Assembly: GCA_903873045.1 (NCBI GenBank)
Contig: CAIQND010000077.1
Coordinates: 1-10,156 of the forward strand
DNA: 10,156 bases
Reading direction: 5' to 3'
Source: an uncultured Methylococcaceae bacterium
Lineage (GTDB): Bacteria > Pseudomonadota > Gammaproteobacteria > Methylococcales > Methylomonadaceae
Made by a program: the position numbers and the translations under genes. Positions within the stretch are counted from its first letter, which is position 1. Every line of letters starts with the position of its first letter. Of this stretch, positions 5,393-10,156 are shown piece by piece. The notes beneath the pieces were generated by a model. It was not told where the DNA came from, ran no database searches, and saw nothing but the letters and a program-made list of their open reading frames with translations.

Positions 5393-5479
5393 ATGCCAAA
5401 AATTAAATGTTTTGTTTCTAAAAATTATATAAGTAGAGTAAAAGAATCAAAATACATGAGACAATTAAATCAATTATAA
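5393..5479 (+). CDS. Possible 28-residue basic peptide upstream of the secretion operon
   Basis: An ATG at 5393 opens 28 codons starting MPKIKCFVSK and ending RQLNQL, with TAA at 5477-5479. GAGGA (5381-5385) lies 7 nt before the ATG, a better ribosome-binding site than the one before the ABC transporter gene. The peptide is strongly basic (Lys/Arg rich, one Glu) with one Cys (C6) and no signal peptide. It ends 18 nt before the ABC gene, so it could be a leader ORF coupling translation, a small exported peptide or chance. I recognise no family. The AT-rich context makes chance ORFs of this length common, so confidence is low. Confidence 0.3.
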   Translation: MPKIKCFVSKNYISRVKESKYMRQLNQL

Positions 5480-5497
5480 ACTCTATAAGTAGCACCA

Positions 5498-7240
5498 ATG
5501 AAAAGAGCGAACAAGTCTGATCTGGAAGAAGCATTAAAACTGTGTAAAGGGGCGTTTATATCAGCTGCCGGATTTAGTATGGTTATTAATTTGTTGCAAC
5601 TGGTTCCAACCATTTACATGCTGCAATTATACGATCGCGTGGTACCTACCGGAAACCGGTCTACCCTGCTTATGCTGACCTTGATAGTCATCGTGCTGTT
5701 TTTGACGATGGGCGCTTTGGAATGGGTGCGGTCGCAGATACTGGTTAGAGTCAGTTCACGCCTGGAGACATTGCTCAACGAACGGTTGTTTCAGGTGGCT
5801 TATAAACAATCGCTTTATACGGGTGGACAAAGGGCAAGCTCGCAACCCCTTGACGACTTGACTTCATTAAGGCAATTTATGACCGGTAACGGTCTGTTTG
5901 CCTTTTTTGATGTGCCGTGGATGCCTGTTTATATCGCTGTTATGTTTATTTTTCATCCTTTATACGGGTGGGCGGCTGTAGGCACTTCCATTATTCTGGT
6001 TATTGTCGCCATCATTCAGGAAAAATCCACAGGTAAACTTTTGGGTGAAGCCAATACCTTGGCGATGGCAGGTCGTGGCCTGGTCAATAAAAATCTGAGA
6101 AACGCAGAAGTTATTGAGTCCATGGGCATGTTGCGGAATATTCAAACGCGCTGGCTGGAAGGAACCCAACAAGTGTTGTTGTTGCAAGCAACAGCAAGTT
6201 CCCGCGCCGGCTTAATCAGCGGCATATCAAAAGTTATTCGCTTGTCGTCACAATCCTTGATTTTGGGTCTGGGTGCTTATTTAGTCATCGAAAACGAGAT
6301 AACGGCGGGCTTAATGATAGGCGGTTCCATTCTTTTGGGTCGTGCGTTGGCACCCATCGATATGATGATTGGTACTTGGAAAGGTTTTATTACTGCCCGT
6401 GGCCAATATCATCGCCTCAATGAGTTACTTATTCAAATACCCGCAGACACCGACAAAATGACCTTGCCGGCACCAGAAGGCAGCTTTCAGATAGAAGCGG
6501 CTGTTGTGGTTCCGCCGGGTGCAAAAACACCGGTGTTAAAAGGCATTACCTTGGGAATTGCCAAAGGTGACGTGGTTGGCGTAATTGGTCCCAGTGGTGC
6601 AGGAAAATCGACTTTTGCCCGCGCTTTATTGGGCATCTGGCCCACCGCGAGTGGGAAAATTCGTTTGGATGGCGCGGATGTCTTTGCCTGGAGTCGTGAC
6701 GAATTGGGGCCCTACATCGGCTACTTACCCCAAGATGTAGAGCTGTTTGAGGGGACTGTCAGTGAAAATATCGCACGTTTTGGCGATATAGACCCTGATA
6801 AAGTGGTTAACGCCGCCAAAATGGCCGATGTGCATGACCTGATCTTACGCCTGCCTGAAGGTTACGACACCGTCATAGGCGCAACCGGCGGCAACTTGTC
6901 GGGTGGTCAGCGTCAGCGTATCGGTTTGGCAAGGGCGCTCTACGGTGAGCCCGTCATTGTGGTGTTGGACGAGCCAAACTCAAATCTGGATGAACAAGGT
7001 GAATTTGCCTTGGGTAACGCCATCCAACGTCTAAAGCATAAAAGAGCCACGGTGATTGTTATAACCCATCGTAACAATGTACTGGCAAATGTAGACAAGC
7101 TGCTCATTTTAAATGACGGACTGGTTACCGTTTATGGTCCCAAGGCAGACGTAATGGCGCATTTTCAACAGCAACAAATGGCTACTTCAGCCGCACAGCC
7201 CACGCAAGCGACTGCGGGCACGTTAACTACACAGGCATAA
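5498..7240 (+). CDS. Type I secretion ABC transporter, PrtD family
   Basis: This is the inner-membrane ATPase/permease of a type I secretion system, expected to export a protein with an uncleaved C-terminal signal directly out of the cell. The 580-residue protein has a membrane domain (about 18-310) and then one nucleotide-binding domain: Walker A GPSGAGKST (364-372), Q-loop Q412, signature LSGGQ (467-471), Walker B VIVVLDE (486-492), D-loop SNLD (495-498) and H-loop H524. All catalytic residues are intact. There is no N-terminal C39 peptidase or peptidase-like domain, which separates it from bacteriocin exporters and HlyB and fits PrtD/AprD (usually about 550-600 residues). The C-terminus is a Gln/Ala/Thr-rich tail. 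The start fits the family N-terminus, though no clear Shine-Dalgarno precedes it. It is first in a tight three-gene operon. Confidence 0.95.
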   Translation: MKRANKSDLEEALKLCKGAFISAAGFSMVINLLQLVPTIYMLQLYDRVVPTGNRSTLLMLTLIVIVLFLTMGALEWVRSQILVRVSSRLETLLNERLFQVAYKQSLYTGGQRASSQPLDDLTSLRQFMTGNGLFAFFDVPWMPVYIAVMFIFHPLYGWAAVGTSIILVIVAIIQEKSTGKLLGEANTLAMAGRGLVNKNLRNAEVIESMGMLRNIQTRWLEGTQQVLLLQATASSRAGLISGISKVIRLSSQSLILGLGAYLVIENEITAGLMIGGSILLGRALAPIDMMIGTWKGFITARGQYHRLNELLIQIPADTDKMTLPAPEGSFQIEAAVVVPPGAKTPVLKGITLGIAKGDVVGVIGPSGAGKSTFARALLGIWPTASGKIRLDGADVFAWSRDELGPYIGYLPQDVELFEGTVSENIARFGDIDPDKVVNAAKMADVHDLILRLPEGYDTVIGATGGNLSGGQRQRIGLARALYGEPVIVVLDEPNSNLDEQGEFALGNAIQRLKHKRATVIVITHRNNVLANVDKLLILNDGLVTVYGPKADVMAHFQQQQMATSAAQPTQATAGTLTTQA

Positions 7241-7246
7241 ACAGAT

Positions 7247-8575
7247 ATGAAAGAAGCGCTTGCACAAATGACGACTAAAACAAAAATTCCCCTGATTATT
7301 GATGACCGATCCATTCGAACTATCGGCGTTATTATTCTGATAGGTACATTTGGGATACTGGGAACCTGGGGTTATTTGGCACCCATAGATAGCGCCGCCT
7401 TGGCACCCGGTTACGTGACCGTAAAATCACATCGAAAAACCGTTCAACATCTGGATGGCGGTATAGTCAGCAAACTGCTTGCCAAAGATGGTGATGTGGT
7501 ACAAGAAAACGATGTATTACTGATACTGGACGGCACCGAAGTTAAGGCGCAACTGGAAATTATTCGCGGTCAATACATCACTTTGTCAGCGCAAATCGCC
7601 CGACTGATTGCAGAGCGAGACCAACAAAGCCACATCAGTTTTCCCGATGCGTTACAAGACCTGTCTGACCCCCATATTGCCGAAGCGAGACAAGGCGAGA
7701 CCCAGTTGTTTAATGCCAGAAAAAGCGCACATCAAGGTGAGATTTCAGTTTTAAATCAAAGAATCACTCAGTTAGGGTCAAAAATACAAGGTTTGCAAGG
7801 CCAGCGAACCAGCAAGCAGGCCTTGATGACTTCTTATGGTGATGAAGTTAAAGACTTAAAAGAATTATTGGCCGAAGGTTTTGCTGACAAACAACGATTG
7901 CGTGATATTGAGCGTAATTACGAACAAGTTACCGGTGAAGTCGCTGCCTTAAGTTCTGAAATTGCCGGTAACGAAATTCAGATCGGCGAAACAAAATTGC
8001 AGATTCTGCAACTGCAAAAACAGTTTCAGGAAGATGTCGCCGGTAAACTGGGTGAAGCACAGGCAGAACTTTACGATGTTTCTCAGCGCCTGGTAGCAAC
8101 AAGGGATAAAGTCATCCGAACTGAAGTAAAATCACCCGCCAACGGTCGGGTATTGGGGTTGTCCGTGCATAATGTGGGTGGCGTTATATCCCCCGGCAAA
8201 CCCATACTCGACATTGTTCCGCAGCAAGAAGAGTTAATCATAGATGCTCAAGTGTCACCGATGGACATTGACAGAGTCCGGGCGGGCTTGGTTGCAGAAG
8301 TCCGGTTTAGCGCCTTTAAACAGGCATTGACACCCAAGATGCAAGGCAAGGTCATTAATTTGTCAGCAGACCGGTTAACCGACGAAAAAACCGGAATGCC
8401 TTATTATCTGGCACAAATTGAATTAACGGCAGACAGCACTCTAAAATTGGGTGACATGGAATTACTGCCCGGAATGCCCGCTGAAGTACTTATTAATACC
8501 GGTGAAAGAACGGTCTTTGAATACTTGATGCAGCCCATTACCAACGCATTTGCACGCGCCTTTATAGAAGACTAA
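7247..8575 (+). CDS. Type I secretion membrane-fusion (adaptor) protein, HlyD/PrtE family
   Basis: This periplasmic adaptor links the ABC transporter to the outer-membrane channel. The 442-residue protein has a short cytoplasmic N-terminus, one membrane helix (about 24-46), a first half-lipoyl segment (VQHLDGGIVSKL, 66-78), a long coiled-coil hairpin (about 100-290), the second half-lipoyl (SPANGRVLGL, 296-305, and GGVISPGKPILDIVP, 311-325), then a beta-barrel domain ending with the family-typical LLPGMPAEV (407-414) and the GERT...YLMQPI segment (419-431). Length and order fit PrtE/AprE. It starts 6 nt after the ABC stop. An in-frame ATG at 7268 (Met8) is an alternative start; neither has a strong Shine-Dalgarno. 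Confidence 0.94.
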   Translation: MKEALAQMTTKTKIPLIIDDRSIRTIGVIILIGTFGILGTWGYLAPIDSAALAPGYVTVKSHRKTVQHLDGGIVSKLLAKDGDVVQENDVLLILDGTEVKAQLEIIRGQYITLSAQIARLIAERDQQSHISFPDALQDLSDPHIAEARQGETQLFNARKSAHQGEISVLNQRITQLGSKIQGLQGQRTSKQALMTSYGDEVKDLKELLAEGFADKQRLRDIERNYEQVTGEVAALSSEIAGNEIQIGETKLQILQLQKQFQEDVAGKLGEAQAELYDVSQRLVATRDKVIRTEVKSPANGRVLGLSVHNVGGVISPGKPILDIVPQQEELIIDAQVSPMDIDRVRAGLVAEVRFSAFKQALTPKMQGKVINLSADRLTDEKTGMPYYLAQIELTADSTLKLGDMELLPGMPAEVLINTGERTVFEYLMQPITNAFARAFIED

Positions 8576-8581
8576 GGCATC

Positions 8582-9943
8582 ATGAAAAAACTAAAATTAC
8601 TCCTCGCTTGCCTGGCTCTTGCGCAAGTCGGTACAGCCAGGGCAGAAGATTTGCTAAGCATTTATCAGCAAGCCCTGGAAGCCGATCCGCAGTTACAAAC
8701 GGCGGCATTAAAAGTTGAAATAGGTGCCGCGCAAAAAGGCCAGGCGCTGGGTCAAATGCTGCCTCAAATAAGCGCCAATACCAATTGGTCAAAAAATGAA
8801 CAAAAGCGAAATGCAGTGAATGGTGGGGCAGATAACATAACCACTTATCCTGGCACACGTTATACAGTTTCATTAACTCAATCCGTGCTCGATTTTGCCA
8901 AGTTTTGGGACTGGCGGCGTGCCCAGGAAATTGAAAACCAGTACACGTCAGAAAATATTGAAGCACAGCATACCTTGATGTTTAATGTGGTCAAAAAATA
9001 TTTTGATGTGCTCGAAGCGGAAGATCAGTTGTATTATCTTCAAGCCGAAAAAGACAGTACCCGAAAACAGTTGGAGCAAGTCCAAAAATTGTATGCCAAG
9101 CAACTGGTTTTAATAACGGATTTGTATGAAGTAGAAGCACGACTGGATCAGATAAACGCCACTGAAATTGAAGCGGAAACATTATTGGTTACCGCCCGGG
9201 AAAGTTTAAAAGAATTAACCAATACCGAACCGGTAGCGCTCTATAAATTGCGTGATGAAATAGACTACAAAAAACTGGATGGTGCTCTGGCGGACTGGAT
9301 TGAAGTCGCTAAAAGCGAAAACCCGACCTTGGCTGCGCAACTTAGTGCGATAGCGGCGGCAGGTGACAATGTTGCCGTACAAAAATCGAGGTATCTGCCC
9401 GTCGTTGACATGCAATTAAATTACAATGCGACCAACACCGGCTATCAAAGCATCAATTTAGGCAGTAACTACGAAACCCAGGTAGCCGCAATAAACGTCA
9501 CTATTCCTTTATTTACCGGTGGAACAACTACCAATCGCCTGTTTGAAGCGCAACACAAATTGTCTATAAGCAAATATGAAAATGAAGCCAAAATTCGCGC
9601 TTTGATTAAAGAAACCAGTGATTCCTTCTTGAGTTCCAATGCCAGTGTCAGACGCATCAGTGCAACCCGTAAAGCCTTGGATTCAGCCATTAAATCCAGG
9701 GAAGCCATGGAAAGTGGCTTCAGTTATGGCGTTCAAACCATCAGTGATGTATTAAATGCCCAAAAAGGCGAATTTAAAGTCAAAAGAGATTTATCACAAG
9801 CAAAGTACGGCTATATAAAAAACAAGATGCGTTTTTTGACGGCTACCGGCTTGATAAGCGATGAAAATATGCACGAAGTTAATAGTTGGTTGCAAAATAT
9901 GCCCAAACAACCCGAAATAACCTCAGGTCAAAAGGCTTCATAA
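8582..9943 (+). CDS. Type I secretion outer-membrane channel, TolC/PrtF family
   Basis: This is the outer-membrane factor that forms the exit duct. The 453-residue protein starts with a signal peptide (1-21, cleavage likely after ARA, before EDLLSIYQQAL). The EADPQL segment near 33-38 and the LTQSVLDF motif (98-105) are typical of TolC-family proteins, and most of the protein consists of long helices with two internal repeats, as expected for the trimeric alpha-barrel. The C-terminal segment (SGFSYGVQTISDVLNAQ) carries the family's G-...-D-VL-AQ pattern. It begins 6 nt after the adaptor stop, with a Shine-Dalgarno-like TAAGG (8573-8577) overlapping that stop, which suggests translational coupling. 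The dedicated operon position favours a PrtF-type partner over the general housekeeping TolC. Confidence 0.94.
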   Translation: MKKLKLLLACLALAQVGTARAEDLLSIYQQALEADPQLQTAALKVEIGAAQKGQALGQMLPQISANTNWSKNEQKRNAVNGGADNITTYPGTRYTVSLTQSVLDFAKFWDWRRAQEIENQYTSENIEAQHTLMFNVVKKYFDVLEAEDQLYYLQAEKDSTRKQLEQVQKLYAKQLVLITDLYEVEARLDQINATEIEAETLLVTARESLKELTNTEPVALYKLRDEIDYKKLDGALADWIEVAKSENPTLAAQLSAIAAAGDNVAVQKSRYLPVVDMQLNYNATNTGYQSINLGSNYETQVAAINVTIPLFTGGTTTNRLFEAQHKLSISKYENEAKIRALIKETSDSFLSSNASVRRISATRKALDSAIKSREAMESGFSYGVQTISDVLNAQKGEFKVKRDLSQAKYGYIKNKMRFLTATGLISDENMHEVNSWLQNMPKQPEITSGQKAS

Positions 9944-10127
9944 TAATCACGGTGCTCAGATAGACCAACCGTGAGGCTTGGGAGGACTTCAAAACCGGAT
10001 AAACCTGATTTTTTTCTGAACAGTGGCGGATAGGTTTGAGGTGATAATTGCAACTCGTTGTTCCAGTTTTTTAGCTTGACTGAGGCAACCCCGGATAAAT
10101 CAAGATATTTTCGTTAGTCGCGACGTG
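9944..10127. other. Non-coding tail after the secretion operon
   Basis: No gene found. A CACGGT/ACCGTG hairpin (9948-9953 with 9968-9973) has no T-run. A seven-T run lies at 10011-10017, but no convincing stem precedes it; AAACCT and AGGTTT (about 10004-10009 and 10033-10038) flank it instead. CCGGATAAA occurs twice (around 9995 and 10091). I cannot assign a clear terminator to the operon. Confidence 0.4.
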
Positions 10128-10156
10128 GGCATCGCTCCCACGGTGGGAGCGATGCC
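10117..10156. repeat. GC-rich perfect palindrome at the window edge (dispersed-repeat-like)
   Basis: GGCATCGCTCCCA (10128-10140) pairs perfectly with TGGGAGCGATGCC (10144-10156), 13 bp with a CGG loop. CGTGGG (10124-10129) can alternatively pair with CCCACG (10137-10142), and a GTCGCGAC palindrome (10117-10124) precedes it. The nested palindromes resemble intergenic repeats common in gammaproteobacteria. The element is probably longer than what is shown, because the window ends on its last base. Confidence 0.65.

Noticed and set aside
8580..9708. Four minus-strand frames opposite the TolC-type gene.
   Set aside because: They are antisense to a well-supported full-length gene and carry no family features.
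1..10156. CRISPR array, tRNA or rRNA genes.
   Set aside because: I saw no regularly spaced repeats with unique spacers, no cloverleaf with a CCA-type end and no rRNA-like sequence.

Overview
The window reads as chromosome of a gammaproteobacterial (type I, Methylococcales) methane oxidiser, probably close to Methylobacter. The main evidence is a complete pmoC-pmoA-pmoB operon for particulate methane monooxygenase. PmoA is 247 residues, as in Methylococcus capsulatus, and the standard pmoA primer sites are nearly intact. The low-GC DNA and the 3' end of rsmJ, a gene typical of gammaproteobacteria, agree with this.

Layout, left to right. (1) Bases 1-599 (+): the last third of rsmJ (16S rRNA methyltransferase), then a small Rieske [2Fe-2S] ferredoxin. 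(2) Bases 600-842: no gene, but a perfect 36-bp palindrome whose half is repeated a third time across the stop codon of the next gene. (3) Bases 843-1280 (-): a short membrane-anchored or secreted protein of unknown function, divergent from pmoC. (4) Bases 1281-4628 (+): the pmo operon with a sigma70-type promoter, a leader of about 120 nt with three potential hairpins, hairpins in both intercistronic gaps and a strong intrinsic terminator. (5) Bases 4629-5497: about 870 bases without a large gene, AT-rich and scarred. They hold a decayed ISAzo13-type transposase C-terminus, a 16-bp inverted repeat pair, a REP-like imperfect palindrome and a possible 28-codon ORF. (6) Bases 5498-9943 (+): a compact three-gene type I secretion operon (PrtD-type ABC transporter, HlyD/PrtE-type adaptor, TolC-type outer-membrane channel) with 6-nt gaps. 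(7) Bases 9944-10156: non-coding, ending in a perfect palindrome cut by the window edge.

PmoB, PmoA and PmoC form the membrane copper enzyme that oxidises methane to methanol. The PmoB Cu_B ligands (H33, H137, H139) and the PmoC Cu_C/Cu_D ligands (D128, H132, H145; N199, H203, H217) are all present, but the position of the Cu_A ligand H72 is a phenylalanine. The secretion genes would make one ATP-driven channel from cytoplasm to exterior for a protein with an uncleaved C-terminal signal; no substrate gene is visible here.

I found no clear, previously undescribed multi-gene system. The best leads are the PmoB F72 substitution, the RNA-structure architecture of the pmo transcript, the three-copy palindrome at 784-845, and the small basic ORF in front of the secretion operon. 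Family assignments and reference residue numbers come from memory, with no database search.
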